Numbered from the stretch's first letter, positions 35,744 to 45,897 are shown. The stretch is DNA of 64,000 nucleotides from Chitinophagaceae bacterium (GCA_016715365.1 JADKAM010000001.1:1302001-1366000), one strand, 5' to 3'. Notes: generated by a model not told the origin, from the letters alone. Translations and numbers: made by a program.

Positions 35744-35830
35744 GGTTACTGTAATCAGTTTTTTGTTTTCAATCATAAATTATAACTTTGGTATTGAAAG
35801 TTGCATAAACAACTATTTTGAGTTGATGGC

Positions 35831-35899
35831 AGATGGTTCATAGTTCATAGCAAAAAACCTGCCCTCATCCATCAACTATGAACCATAAACCATTAACAT
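35831..35899. repeat. Inverted word repeat upstream of the thiolase gene
   Basis: The left arm atggttcatagttcatag is nearly complementary to ctatgaaccataaaccat on the right. This simple-word type (gttcat/atgaac) recurs at 61158-61250 and may form a hairpin. Confidence 0.5.
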
Positions 35900-35906
35900 A
35901 TTTACC

Positions 35907-37085
35907 ATGCAGGAAGCATACATAGTAGCAGGATACAGAACAGCCATTACCAAAAGTAAAAAAGGCGGATTTCGTTTTTACAGGCCCGATGACCTGGCAG
36001 TAGATGTAATTAAAGGTTTGCTGGCCAGCGTACCCCAGCTTGATGTAAAAAGAGTAGATGATGTAATTGTGGGTAACGCTGTACCCGAAGCTGAGCAGGG
36101 CTTACAGGTGGGCAGGATGATCTCTGCCAGGGCGGTTGGCATTCATGCACCGGGTATTACCATTAACCGGTATTGTGCCAGCGGACTGGAAAGTATAGCT
36201 ATGGCTACCGCAAAAATAAGAAGCGGCATGGCCGAATGTATTATTGCAGGAGGTACCGAAAGCATGAGCCTCATACCAACAGCTGGATGGAAAGTGGTAC
36301 CATCTTTTACCATTGCAGAAACCGAACCTGATTATTATCTGGGTATGGGTTTAACTGCCGAAGCGGTTGCCAAAGAATACAATGTAAGCAGAGAAGACCA
36401 GGATGCATTCAGCTATAACAGTCATGTAAAGGCTGGCAATGCTATTAAGGAAGGATATTTTAAATCGGGCATTTTGCCCATAACTGTTAACGAAGTTTAT
36501 TTAGATGCCAAAGGCAAAAAGCAAAAACGTGATTATATAGTTGATACTGATGAAGGCGTTAGAGCCGATACATCTGCCGAAGGATTGGCAAAACTAAAAC
36601 CGGCCTTTGCTATGGGTGGTTCGGTTACTGCAGGTAATTCATCTCAAACCAGCGATGGAGCCGCTTTTGTAATTGTGATGAGCGAAAGAATGATAAACGA
36701 GCTGGGCTTAAAACCCATTGCCCGTTTGGTGAATTGCGCCAGCGCAGGTGTGCATCCACGCATTATGGGCGTAGGTCCTGTTGAAGCCGTACCGAAGGTT
36801 TTAAAACAGGCAGGTATGAACCTTTCTCAGATTGATCTTTTTGAATTAAATGAAGCCTTTGCCTCCCAGGCGCTGGCCGTAATAAGAACATTGGAATTAA
36901 ATCCAGATATTGTAAATATCAATGGCGGTGCTATTGCATTGGGACATCCGCTGGGTTGTACCGGTTGTAAACTAACCATCCAGATTACCAATGACATGAA
37001 AAGGCTGAACAAGAAATACGGTATTGTTACAGCCTGTGTTGGCGGCGGCCAGGGCATTGCCGGCATTATTGAAAATATTCAATAA
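35907..37085 (+). CDS. Thiolase (acetyl-CoA acyltransferase)
   Basis: This 392-residue thiolase has the nucleophile C90 (NRYCASGLESIA), the GGAIALGHPLGCTG histidine motif and the second catalytic cysteine in ACVGGGQG. GGTESMS and EAFASQA are also present. It cleaves or makes acyl-CoA: either FadA-type beta-oxidation or acetoacetyl-CoA synthesis. The residue pattern resembles FadA/FadI in Bacteroidota, where it often pairs with 3-hydroxyacyl-CoA dehydrogenase, but none is adjacent here. Confidence 0.93.
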   Translation: MQEAYIVAGYRTAITKSKKGGFRFYRPDDLAVDVIKGLLASVPQLDVKRVDDVIVGNAVPEAEQGLQVGRMISARAVGIHAPGITINRYCASGLESIAMATAKIRSGMAECIIAGGTESMSLIPTAGWKVVPSFTIAETEPDYYLGMGLTAEAVAKEYNVSREDQDAFSYNSHVKAGNAIKEGYFKSGILPITVNEVYLDAKGKKQKRDYIVDTDEGVRADTSAEGLAKLKPAFAMGGSVTAGNSSQTSDGAAFVIVMSERMINELGLKPIARLVNCASAGVHPRIMGVGPVEAVPKVLKQAGMNLSQIDLFELNEAFASQALAVIRTLELNPDIVNINGGAIALGHPLGCTGCKLTIQITNDMKRLNKKYGIVTACVGGGQGIAGIIENIQ

Positions 37086-37238
37086 TAATTATAACTTTAT
37101 GCCAATAAAATAAAAATGCCGGGGCAGCGTTATGTGCAGGTGTGCAATCCAATAAATTAAATACCCTCCCTTATTAAACTTTACTGCAGCAATTCAGTCG
37201 TAACTAATTTTATATCATAGTCACCAAAAAAAACTGCT

Positions 37239-38936
37239 ATGGACAGAAGAGATTTTCTTACAGCGGGTAAAACTAAAAAGGCTGCTCCTGTTAATCCCAT
37301 TGCTTTTGCCTCGCCAACCAGAACTTTAAGTGGTATCAATCCATATACCGGCCCATGGACGGTAAATGAAGTGATTCATCTTTTAAAAAGAACCATGTTT
37401 GGTGCCAAAAAAGCTGATGTGGATTTTTTTGCTGCTATGTCCATGAACCAGGCAGTTGATGCTTTATTAAACGTTCCATTAGCACAGTTTACGCCGGCTC
37501 CACCAATAAAAAATTATGCCAATTCAGTTGACCCTGCCGATCCGGATAATGCAATAGCAGCCGGGCAAACCTGGGTAAATATTAATACCAATGATGGTAG
37601 TGTAGATTCAAACAGAACCAACGCTTACAGAAACTGGTGGATCGGCCAGATGGTGAACCAGAACAGAAATATACTGGAGAAGATGACCTTGTTCTGGCAC
37701 AATCATTTTGCTACAGAAACTGATTCTATCGGCCGTGCGATCTGGTGTTATCAAAACAATACAGTACTTCGTAAAAATGCCCTGGGTAATTTTAAACAGT
37801 TTGTAAAAGAGATGACAACCAATACGGGTATGTTGCGTTATCAAAATGGTTACCTCAATACAAATACTGCACCCGACGAAAACTACGGCAGGGAATTACA
37901 GGAACTTTTTGTAGTAGGTAAAGGTGCAGATAATGCAACGCAGGGTTATGCAGAAGCTGATGTAAAAGCTGCGGCAAAAGTTTTAACAGGCTGGCAGATA
38001 AATGGTAATACCAATACCGCAGTGTTCACCTCATCACGTCATGATGCTACTAACAAACAATTCTCGGCTTTTTATAACAACACAGTAATTACAGGCCGCA
38101 CCGGTGCTACTGCCGGCGACCTGGAATTGAATGACCTGTTGACGATGCTCTTGTCTATCAATGATCCCTCCTTACATATTTGCCGTAAACTTTACCGCTG
38201 GTTTGTGTATTACGAAATTGATGCTGCAACAGAAGCAAATGTGATAGCACCGCTTGCACAAATTTTCCGAACAAATAATTATGAAATAAAACCGGTACTG
38301 GAAGCACTTTTAAAAAGCGAACATTTTTTTGATGTACTTAACCAGGGTTGCCTGATAAAAAGCCCGGTAGATATTTTAGTGGGTACCTGCAGGGAGTTTG
38401 GTGTTGTGTTTCCGGATGCAACAACCGATTATGTGGGTGCTTACAATATGTGGCTTATACTCAACCAGCTTTCATTTACTTTTCAGCAGTATATCGGCGA
38501 TCCGCCAAATGTTGCCGGCTGGCCGGCCTATTACCAGCAGCCGCAGTTTTATGAGATCTGGATCAACTCAGATACTTTTCCAAAGCGGAATCAATTTACT
38601 GATGTGATGCTGACATCCGGATTCACCCGAAGCGGAAAAAAAATTGTAATTGATCCAACCATTTTTGCAAAGTCATTACCCAATCCGGGCGATCCGAATG
38701 CACTCATCAGTGATTCGGTCACTTACCTGTTTCGCCTGCCGTTATTACAGGCATCAAAAGATCAGTTAAAAAGAGATGTACTGCTGGGAGGACAAACCAG
38801 CGATTTTTACTGGACAAATGCCTGGACAGCCTGGATTGCCAATCCTAATGATACAGTTAATGCAAATATTGTAAAAACAAAGTTGAAAGACCTGTATATG
38901 TACTTATTGAAACTGGCCGAATACCAATTAGCTTAA
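37239..38936 (+). CDS. DUF1800 family protein
   Basis: This 565-residue protein matches DUF1800 through AVDALLNVPL, MTLFWHNHFATE, GYLNTNTAPDENYGRELQE, ADVKAAAKVLTGW and NVAGWPAY. It lies 18 bp before a DUF1501 gene, the usual partner. The pair is widespread in Bacteroidota and Planctomycetes, and the biochemical role is unknown. The N-terminal MDRRDF has a twin-arginine-like RR but no clear hydrophobic core, so export is uncertain. Confidence 0.9.
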   Translation: MDRRDFLTAGKTKKAAPVNPIAFASPTRTLSGINPYTGPWTVNEVIHLLKRTMFGAKKADVDFFAAMSMNQAVDALLNVPLAQFTPAPPIKNYANSVDPADPDNAIAAGQTWVNINTNDGSVDSNRTNAYRNWWIGQMVNQNRNILEKMTLFWHNHFATETDSIGRAIWCYQNNTVLRKNALGNFKQFVKEMTTNTGMLRYQNGYLNTNTAPDENYGRELQELFVVGKGADNATQGYAEADVKAAAKVLTGWQINGNTNTAVFTSSRHDATNKQFSAFYNNTVITGRTGATAGDLELNDLLTMLLSINDPSLHICRKLYRWFVYYEIDAATEANVIAPLAQIFRTNNYEIKPVLEALLKSEHFFDVLNQGCLIKSPVDILVGTCREFGVVFPDATTDYVGAYNMWLILNQLSFTFQQYIGDPPNVAGWPAYYQQPQFYEIWINSDTFPKRNQFTDVMLTSGFTRSGKKIVIDPTIFAKSLPNPGDPNALISDSVTYLFRLPLLQASKDQLKRDVLLGGQTSDFYWTNAWTAWIANPNDTVNANIVKTKLKDLYMYLLKLAEYQLA

Positions 38937-38954
38937 ACCTTTAATACTTAATTA

Positions 38955-40520
38955 ATGAAACGTAGAGACTTTTTACGCAGTTCAGTTCCGGCAGTTGTTC
39001 TGCCAACTGTCATCAATGGGTTTTCGGTAAAAGCCTTTGGTTCCGAATCGCCACTGGCGCAATTATTAAATGGCAGTACACCAAATGATCATGTACTGGT
39101 GATTGTACAATTAAGTGGTGGTAATGATGGATTAAATACTGTTATTCCTATAGATACTTACTCCAACTATTTTAATGCACGTAGCAATATTGCCATACCG
39201 CAAAATAAAATTTTACAGCTTACTGCAAAAACAGGTTTGAACCCGGCCATGACGGGAATGAAAGCCCTGTATGACGAAGGCAAGTTAAGTGTGGTACAGG
39301 CTGCAGGTTACCCGGCACCTAATTTTTCTCACTTCCGTGCAACCGATATCTGGATGAGTGCATCCGATAGTAACCAGGTAATTGTAAATGGCTGGGCCGG
39401 CAGGTTTTTAAATTACGAATATCCAAATTTTCCGGTAGGTTATCCCAACAATACCATGCCCGATCCGTTGGGTATTCAAATCGGTTCTACTACTTCATTA
39501 ACTTTTCAGGGCCCTTCGGTTAGTATGGGAATGAGCATCAGCAACCCAACCAATTTTTATAATTTATTGTCGGGTATTGAAGACCCTGCACCCAATAACA
39601 ATGCAGGTAAAGAATTAAAATATATACGACTGGTTGCCAAACAAACTTCTGCCTATACAACAGTGGTTAAAGCTGCTGCTGATGCGGTAACACAGCAGGC
39701 TCCCTATCCAACTCCCAATCCATTGGCCGATCAGCTTAAGATTGTGGCACGGCTTATAAAAGGCGGATTGAAAACAAAAATTTACCAGGTTAATTATGGC
39801 AGTTTTGATACGCACTCATTACAAACAACCACCACCGATCCAACAGCAGGAAGTCATGCTACTTTATTAAAAAATGTGAGTGATGCCATCAAGGCTTTTC
39901 AGGATGATCTGAAATTTCTGCAGATCGAAGACCGGGTGATGGGCATGACATTTTCTGAATTTGGCCGCCGCATAAAAAGTAACAGCAGTACCGGTACCGA
40001 TCATGGTGCAGCAGCTCCTATGTTTTTATTTGGCAAGAATGTAGTTTCAAAAATCTGGGGCGATAATCCTGCCATTCCGGCCAATGTAAATGTGAATGAT
40101 AATATTCCCATGCAGTACGATTTCAGAAGCGTATATGCTTCTATGATGGAACATTGGCTTTGTGTAAAAAATGCCGACCTGCAGCAGATCATGCTTAAAG
40201 ATTTTCAAAACCTGGCACTGGTAAAAAATCCCGATTGTGTTATTATTCCGCCAACTACTGCCGGTACCAGTTACCTCGAAATATGGGGAACACCATTCAC
40301 CCAATCTACCACCATCAAATACAAAACAGATGGTGGCCATACTTTGTTGCAGATATTTGATACAATGGGCCGCTTAATCAGCACACCGGTTGATAAAGAT
40401 TTGCCCGCAGGTTCCTATTCTTATGATTACAACAGCGGGGCTTTACCTGCAGGTGTATATTATGCACGTTTGCAAAACGGGCCCATGCAACAGGTAAAAG
40501 CAATGATAAAAGTGCGCTAG
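38955..40520 (+). CDS. DUF1501 family protein with T9SS sorting domain
   Basis: This 521-residue protein starts MKRRDFLRSSVPAVVLP, a twin-arginine-like signal peptide. The sulfatase-like DUF1501 body has VIVQLSGGNDGLNTVIP, YPAPNFSHFRATDIW and TFSEFGRRI. The last 80 residues are a T9SS type A sorting domain (LLQIFDTMGRLIS, LPAGVYYARLQNG, MIKVR). It is probably folded in the cytoplasm, moved through Tat and then exported by T9SS, which is inference. Its partner DUF1800 gene lies directly upstream. Confidence 0.92.
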   Translation: MKRRDFLRSSVPAVVLPTVINGFSVKAFGSESPLAQLLNGSTPNDHVLVIVQLSGGNDGLNTVIPIDTYSNYFNARSNIAIPQNKILQLTAKTGLNPAMTGMKALYDEGKLSVVQAAGYPAPNFSHFRATDIWMSASDSNQVIVNGWAGRFLNYEYPNFPVGYPNNTMPDPLGIQIGSTTSLTFQGPSVSMGMSISNPTNFYNLLSGIEDPAPNNNAGKELKYIRLVAKQTSAYTTVVKAAADAVTQQAPYPTPNPLADQLKIVARLIKGGLKTKIYQVNYGSFDTHSLQTTTTDPTAGSHATLLKNVSDAIKAFQDDLKFLQIEDRVMGMTFSEFGRRIKSNSSTGTDHGAAAPMFLFGKNVVSKIWGDNPAIPANVNVNDNIPMQYDFRSVYASMMEHWLCVKNADLQQIMLKDFQNLALVKNPDCVIIPPTTAGTSYLEIWGTPFTQSTTIKYKTDGGHTLLQIFDTMGRLISTPVDKDLPAGSYSYDYNSGALPAGVYYARLQNGPMQQVKAMIKVR

Positions 40521-40543
40521 AAAATTGCAATATATTTTCAGGA

Positions 40544-40570
40544 AGCCTGTGCAAAACACGGGCTTTTTTG
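40544..40570 (+). terminator. Terminator after the DUF1501 gene
   Basis: An 8-bp stem with one G-T pair (agcctgtg / cacgggct) is followed by six T, 24 bases after the stop. Confidence 0.75.
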
Positions 40571-40652
40571 TTGGTATAATGTAATCTTGCAGCAGCAGCG
40601 GCCATGTGTTGGCATCAGGCGAAGTAGTATATTTGCTGCTTTAAATTACAAC

Positions 40653-41822
40653 ATGCAACTTATACCCGTAACTGATAAAGCAACCGCAGAGGAGTTTCTT
40701 CAGGTGGCTGTTATACTTCATAAAAAAGACCCCAACTGGATCCGTCCGCTGGATAAGGATATTAATGAGGTATTTGATAAAGAAAAGAATAAGGCATTTC
40801 GTTTTGGCGAAGTAATACGCTGGATATTAAAAGACGATACAGGCAAGCTGATTGGCCGCATGGCAGCTTTCACCAATAAAAAATATAAGAACAAAGGCGA
40901 TGAGGTGCCGGTGGGTGGCATTGGTTTTTTTGAATGTATTAATGACCAGGCTGCCGCAGATCTTTTACTGGATAATGGCAAACACTGGCTGGTACAGCAT
41001 GGCATGGAAGCGATGGATGGCCCCATAAATTTTGGTGAACGTGACCGCTGGTGGGGTCTTATCACCGAAGGATATACTCCACCGCTATATTGCATGAATT
41101 ACAATCCGCCTTATTACGTTACACTTTTTGAGAACTATGGTTTCAAATTGTTTTATAACCAGGTATGTTTTGCCCTGGACGCTAAAAAAGCGCTGGCTCA
41201 AAAAACCATGGAGCGTCATAAGTTGCATGAGGATAATCCCGACATCAGCTTTGAAACCATGAAAAGAAATAACCTGGCAAAATATGCCGTGGATTTTGTG
41301 GAAGTGTACAACAAAGCATGGGCGGGCCATGGCGGGTTAAAACAGATGAACAAGGAACAGGTATTGCTGATGTTTAAAAAAATGAAGCCGGTAATGGATG
41401 AAGACATTTTATACTTTGCCTATCACAAAGGCACGGCCATTGCCATGTTTATCAACCTGCCCGATATTAACCAGTATTTTAAACACCTGAATGGAAAATT
41501 TGGCTTGCTGCAAAAACTGGAATTTGTTTGGCGGCAAAAATTCAGGAAATCGAGGAAATTTGTGGGGATGGTTTTTGGGGTGGTGCCCGAATGGCAGGGA
41601 ACCGGTATCGATTCTTACATCATCGGCGAATGCCGAAAAATTGTACAAAAACCCAATCAGTTGTACCTGGAATATGAAATGCAGTGGATCGGTGATTTTA
41701 ATCCAAAAATGATCAATGTGGCCGAAAGTTTTGGCGATACATTCCGCAGCCGCAACCTGGCTACTTATCGCTATTTATTCGACAGGACAAAGGAATTTCA
41801 CCGCCACCCGATGGTATCCTGA
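40653..41822 (+). CDS. GNAT-like acyltransferase-fold protein
   Basis: This 389-residue protein is common in Bacteroidota. The N-terminal half has LHKKDPNWIRPLDKDI and GRMAAFTNKKY, and a second half has MVFGVVPEWQGTGIDSYII, the acetyl-CoA-loop-like signature of a GNAT fold. The ATG at 40653 (MQLIPVTDK) is preferred to an upstream in-frame start at 40587. The substrate is unknown. It stands alone between a terminator and dnaX. Confidence 0.72.
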   Translation: MQLIPVTDKATAEEFLQVAVILHKKDPNWIRPLDKDINEVFDKEKNKAFRFGEVIRWILKDDTGKLIGRMAAFTNKKYKNKGDEVPVGGIGFFECINDQAAADLLLDNGKHWLVQHGMEAMDGPINFGERDRWWGLITEGYTPPLYCMNYNPPYYVTLFENYGFKLFYNQVCFALDAKKALAQKTMERHKLHEDNPDISFETMKRNNLAKYAVDFVEVYNKAWAGHGGLKQMNKEQVLLMFKKMKPVMDEDILYFAYHKGTAIAMFINLPDINQYFKHLNGKFGLLQKLEFVWRQKFRKSRKFVGMVFGVVPEWQGTGIDSYIIGECRKIVQKPNQLYLEYEMQWIGDFNPKMINVAESFGDTFRSRNLATYRYLFDRTKEFHRHPMVS

Positions 41823-41876
41823 GCCGTGAAAAAACAAATTCTTTTTTACAACTTAGATTACCGAAATTAGCACCGT

Positions 41877-43658
41877 ATGGATGATAAGTTTATTGTATCT
41901 GCAAGAAAATACAGGCCACAGAATTTTTCCACGGTGGTTGGACAGGCGCATATTACCACTACGCTGAAAAATGCGATAAAGAATAACCAGCTGGCGCATG
42001 CATTTTTATTTTGCGGTCCCAGGGGTGTGGGTAAAACAACCTGTGCTAGAATTTTAGCAAAAACCATCAACTGCGAAAATCAAACGCCCGATGGCGAAGC
42101 ATGCAATACCTGCATCAGCTGTGTATCTTTTGATGCCGGCACATCCATGAATATTCATGAACTGGATGCAGCCAGTAATAACTCGGTAGATGATATCCGC
42201 AGCCTGGTAGAGCAGGTTCGCTTTGCACCGCAGGCCGGTAAATACAAAGTGTATATTGTAGATGAGGTACACATGTTAAGTTCATCGGCCTTTAATGCAT
42301 TTTTAAAAACGCTGGAAGAACCACCGCCTTATGCCATTTTTATATTGGCAACAACAGAGAAGCATAAGATACTGCCAACCATCCTCAGCCGCTGCCAGAT
42401 ATTCGACTTTAAAAGAATTACCAATAACGATACCACCGAACATTTACAGGAGATCTGTGATAAAGAAAAGATACAGGCAGAAAAAGCTGCCCTGCATGTG
42501 ATTGCCCAAAAAAGCGAAGGCTGCATGCGGGATGCATTAAGTATACTGGATAAGATCGTAAGTTTCAGCAATGGCGAATTAACCTACAGCAATACTTTAG
42601 AGCATCTGAATATTTTAGATGAAGATTATTATTTTAAAATGCTGGATTGCATGCAGCAGCAGCTTTTGAGTGATGCCATGTTGTTGTATGATGAAATAAA
42701 CCGCAAAGGTTTTGAAGGCGATACTTTACTGGAAGGTTATAGCGAGTTTATAAGGAACCTGCTGGTAAGTAAAGATGCAAAAGCTGCTATACTGCTGGAG
42801 GTAGCCGATGATTTTAAACAAAAATATTTACAGGCTGCACAGCAAATTGCTACAGGCTGGCTTATTGCCGCATTGAATTTGCTGAACGAAGCCGAAATAA
42901 ATTACAAACAGGCACGCAACAAACGCCTGCATGTAGAACTCACCATCATTAAACTCTGTTACCTGTTACAGGCGGTAGAAATGGTGAACAATGATGGCGC
43001 CGTATCTAAAAAAAAAGTAGTTGAAACAGCCAGGCCGGTTGCATTTAAATCTATTCAGCCAATAAGGGTTAAAGAAATTGAACCGCAGGTTATAGCTCAG
43101 CCGGTTGTTCAAAAAAAACCGGAGGCAAAGCTGGTTATTGAAGAACCCGAACAGCGGATAGAGAAAAAAGCAGTTGTAGAAACAGCACCGCTACATACTG
43201 AACCCAAAAAGTCACTCGGCTCTTTAGCAGCTATCCGCAATAAAGTAACTGCACAAAATAAAAATGGTAAAGAAGTTAAAGAATTAACAGAAGCCGAACT
43301 AAAAATATGCTGGGATAAGTTTATTGAAAAACTGAATGCAAAAAAGAATCATTCGGCCGTAACCAATTTTAAAATGGCGGAGTTAAAGATCATTGATAAT
43401 AATTCCATCGAGATCATTACAGGTAATAATATTCAGCAAAAATTTATTGAGCAGGAACGGGCCGAACTGGTTGATGACCTGCAGCAATACTTTTGTAACA
43501 GGCAACTAACTTACTCAGTTACCATCATCGAAAATGAAGCAACCGGTGTGATAGCAGAAAAACCACTAAGCTCCCGGGAGCAATATCTGAAGATAGTGGA
43601 AGAATATCCTTTGGTTAAGGAATTGAAAGACAGGCTGCGTCTTGAACTCGATTATTAG
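41877..43658 (+). CDS. dnaX: DNA polymerase III subunit gamma/tau
   Basis: This 593-residue clamp-loader subunit has Walker A GPRGVGKTTCARIL, the four-cysteine zinc module (CENQTPDGEACNTCISC), Walker B DEVHML and the sensor SRCQIFDF. A variable Pro/Lys/Glu-rich linker (about 385-470) follows, then a C-terminal polymerase-binding part. No A-run frameshift site of the E. coli type is evident near the domain border, so a separate gamma form is not predicted. Confidence 0.96.
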   Translation: MDDKFIVSARKYRPQNFSTVVGQAHITTTLKNAIKNNQLAHAFLFCGPRGVGKTTCARILAKTINCENQTPDGEACNTCISCVSFDAGTSMNIHELDAASNNSVDDIRSLVEQVRFAPQAGKYKVYIVDEVHMLSSSAFNAFLKTLEEPPPYAIFILATTEKHKILPTILSRCQIFDFKRITNNDTTEHLQEICDKEKIQAEKAALHVIAQKSEGCMRDALSILDKIVSFSNGELTYSNTLEHLNILDEDYYFKMLDCMQQQLLSDAMLLYDEINRKGFEGDTLLEGYSEFIRNLLVSKDAKAAILLEVADDFKQKYLQAAQQIATGWLIAALNLLNEAEINYKQARNKRLHVELTIIKLCYLLQAVEMVNNDGAVSKKKVVETARPVAFKSIQPIRVKEIEPQVIAQPVVQKKPEAKLVIEEPEQRIEKKAVVETAPLHTEPKKSLGSLAAIRNKVTAQNKNGKEVKELTEAELKICWDKFIEKLNAKKNHSAVTNFKMAELKIIDNNSIEIITGNNIQQKFIEQERAELVDDLQQYFCNRQLTYSVTIIENEATGVIAEKPLSSREQYLKIVEEYPLVKELKDRLRLELDY

Positions 43659-43710
43659 CCTAAACAGCAGTACTTTTCCCTATTTTGCCTTAATTTCGAA
43701 CCTCAATCCC

Positions 43711-43731
43711 CCGTCCGAACGATTCGGACGG
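43711..43731. repeat. Short palindrome between dnaX and the acyltransferase gene
   Basis: Arms ccgtccgaa/ttcggacgg enclose three bases. It is GC-rich and may act as a weak terminator of dnaX. Confidence 0.5.
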
Positions 43732-43752
43732 ATAAAATAAGCGATTTATACT

Positions 43753-45432
43753 ATGGCAGAAGTGATACGCATGCCGCTTTTAAGCGATACGATGACCGAG
43801 GGGAAAATAATATCCTGGAACAAAAAAGTAGGAGATAAGGTAAAAGCAGATGATGTGCTTGCTGATGTGGAAACAGATAAGGCAACCATGGAAGTAAATG
43901 GTTATGTAGATGGTACTTTATTATACATTGGGGTTCCTGCGGGCGAAGCCGCTAAAATTAACCAGATCATTGCTATTGTAGGTAAAGAAGGAGAAGATTA
44001 TAAATCTTTATTGGATGGGGATAATAATGCAGCTAAACCAGTAGCAGTGCCTAAAGCAGCAGTAGCTGATAAAGCTGCAACTGAAACTCCTCAACCGAAA
44101 ACTGAAAACGTACAAGCCCAAACTCAAAAAGTTTCTCTACCCGCCGGCGCCAAAGAAATTCGCATGCCTTTATTAAGCGATACGATGACCGAAGGAAAGA
44201 TCGTAAGCTGGAATAAAAAACTAGGCGATTTTGTAAAAGCCGATGATGTGCTTGCCGATGTGGAAACCGATAAAGCAACCATGGAAGTGGTTGGCTACGA
44301 AGAAGGCACTTTATTATATGTAGGTGTAGAAGCAGGTAAGGCGGCAAAAATAAATGAGATCATTGCCATAGTTGGTAAAGCCGGAACTGATGTGAGTGCT
44401 TATGTGGCGGCTGAGAAAGCGGGCGGAAATACTGCGGCAGCATCAACGCCTGTAGCAGAAAGCGAAACAGCAGCCAGTCAATCAACTGCAAATGCTGCAG
44501 CTCCTGCCGAAGAACCAACAGCTTCTTCCAACGGAAGAGTTAAAGCATCCCCGCTTGCTAAAAAACTGGCAGCTGATAAAGGTATCGACATCAGTAAAGT
44601 TAACGGCAGCGGTGATGGAGGAAGAGTAACTAAAAAAGATGTGGATAGTTATACACCAATAGCTGCAACAGCAGCGGAAGTCTCTAAAACCACAACAGCG
44701 GTTGAAAACCCTGTCGGCGGTTCGGTAAAACCTTTTACAACATCAAGCGGAGAAGGCCATACCGACGTTCCATTAACACAAATGCGTAAAGTAATTGCAC
44801 GCCGCCTGGGCGAAAGCATGTTTAGTGCGCCGCATTTTTATTTAACCATGGAAATTAACATGGATAACGCCATGGCTGCCCGTGTTCAGTTAAATGAATT
44901 GAGTCCGGTAAAAATTTCTTTTAATGATTTTGTTATAAAAGCAGTGGCTTTATCACTGCGCCAGCATCCAAATGTAAACAGCAGCTGGATGACAGATTTT
45001 ATTCGTCTGAATCATCACATACATATTGGCAGTGCGGTTGCAACACCTGATGGATTGATAGTGCCGGTGATACGTTTTGCCGATCAGAAAACCTTATCGC
45101 AGATTGCAGCCGAAGCCAAAGAACTATATGGTAAGGCAAAGGATAAAAAATTACAGCCGCAGGAATTCAGCGGCAATACATTTACCATTTCTAATTTGGG
45201 TATGATGGACATTGAAGAGTTTACGGCTATCATCAATCCGCCTGACAGCGCCATTTTAGCGGTGGGCCGCATTAAAGAAACTGTGGTTAAAAAAGGAGAT
45301 GGCTTTGGCGTAAGCAATTTGATGAAACTTACTTTAAGCTGCGATCACCGTACGGTGGATGGCGCAGTGGGGGCCGCTTTCCTGCAAACGCTTAAAAAAT
45401 ATTTAGAGAACCCTGTTACGATGTTGTTGTAA
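43753..45432 (+). CDS. Dihydrolipoamide acetyltransferase (E2), two lipoyl domains
   Basis: This 559-residue E2 has lipoyl domains at about 1-80 and 135-215, each with the lipoylated lysine in VETDKATMEV. A peripheral-subunit-binding domain follows (ASPLAKKLAADKGIDIS), then a catalytic core with the DHRTVDGA motif. Ala/Pro/Glu-rich linkers separate the domains. It transfers acetyl groups to CoA in a 2-oxoacid dehydrogenase complex, most likely pyruvate dehydrogenase. E1 and E3 genes are not adjacent. The lipoyl repeats are close to identical over 30 codons, which suggests recent homogenisation. Confidence 0.94.
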   Translation: MAEVIRMPLLSDTMTEGKIISWNKKVGDKVKADDVLADVETDKATMEVNGYVDGTLLYIGVPAGEAAKINQIIAIVGKEGEDYKSLLDGDNNAAKPVAVPKAAVADKAATETPQPKTENVQAQTQKVSLPAGAKEIRMPLLSDTMTEGKIVSWNKKLGDFVKADDVLADVETDKATMEVVGYEEGTLLYVGVEAGKAAKINEIIAIVGKAGTDVSAYVAAEKAGGNTAAASTPVAESETAASQSTANAAAPAEEPTASSNGRVKASPLAKKLAADKGIDISKVNGSGDGGRVTKKDVDSYTPIAATAAEVSKTTTAVENPVGGSVKPFTTSSGEGHTDVPLTQMRKVIARRLGESMFSAPHFYLTMEINMDNAMAARVQLNELSPVKISFNDFVIKAVALSLRQHPNVNSSWMTDFIRLNHHIHIGSAVATPDGLIVPVIRFADQKTLSQIAAEAKELYGKAKDKKLQPQEFSGNTFTISNLGMMDIEEFTAIINPPDSAILAVGRIKETVVKKGDGFGVSNLMKLTLSCDHRTVDGAVGAAFLQTLKKYLENPVTMLL

Positions 45433-45452
45433 TTCGGAAAAGAAAATAAACG

Positions 45453-45486
45453 AAAGCGTCAGTTTAAAAGCTGACGCTTTTTTTAT
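45453..45486 (+). terminator. Terminator of the E2 gene
   Basis: Perfect 10-bp arms (aaagcgtcag / ctgacgcttt) with an 8-base loop are followed by seven T, 20 bases after the stop. Confidence 0.88.
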
Positions 45487-45639
45487 TTTGTTGACCCGGC
45501 ATTTATCGTTAATCAGCTTCACAGGCGTCGCACTCTTGTACTGTGTTGCTTTATTGAACTTTTCCGAAGTGTAAATAAATCTGCTGCTATTAAAATATTT
45601 TTAAGCATTATGCACTGTCTTATAATTGCCATCTTACAT

Positions 45640-45830
45640 TACTTGCCCTGCAAGGGCATAATAAACCAACACATGGTGAAGCCAGGTGTTGGTAGCAAAC
45701 ATATTCTGCAAGCCCTGAAAAGGGCGTAACAGATTTCGCCCTTTTCAGGGCTTGAGCATTGGCAATTATCCTAAACGATGGGCAAAGCCCATCAGTGACA
45801 TCTAAAACCCTTTCAGGGCTGCCTGTTTAG
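45640..45830. repeat. Cluster of palindromes (REP-like intergenic cassette)
   Basis: The 465-bp gap 45433-45897 contains at least four dyads in a row. They are gccctgcaagggc (45645), ccaacac/gtgttgg (45666-45692), a perfect 17-bp stem with a 10-base loop (45710-45753, arms aagccctgaaaagggcg) and gatgggcaaagcccatc (45777-45793). The core aagccctgaaaagggc resembles dispersed Bacteroidota repeats. Copy number elsewhere is unknown. Confidence 0.6.
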
Positions 45831-45850
45831 AAATATATTTTCAATAAATT

Positions 45851-45879
45851 TTGAAAATTCAAAAACTGTATTATCTTTG
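45851..45879 (+). promoter_or_regulatory. Promoter of the GbsR-like gene
   Basis: TTG at 45851 and TATCTTTG at 45872-45879 are separated by 18 bases, a full match to the Bacteroidota consensus. The ATG is 18 bases downstream. Confidence 0.65.
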
Positions 45880-45897
45880 TGTTATAAATAAACCATC

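Noticed and set aside
41877..43658. Programmed frameshift in dnaX giving a gamma form
   Set aside because: I saw no A-AAA-AAG type slippery site with a following hairpin near the domain border.
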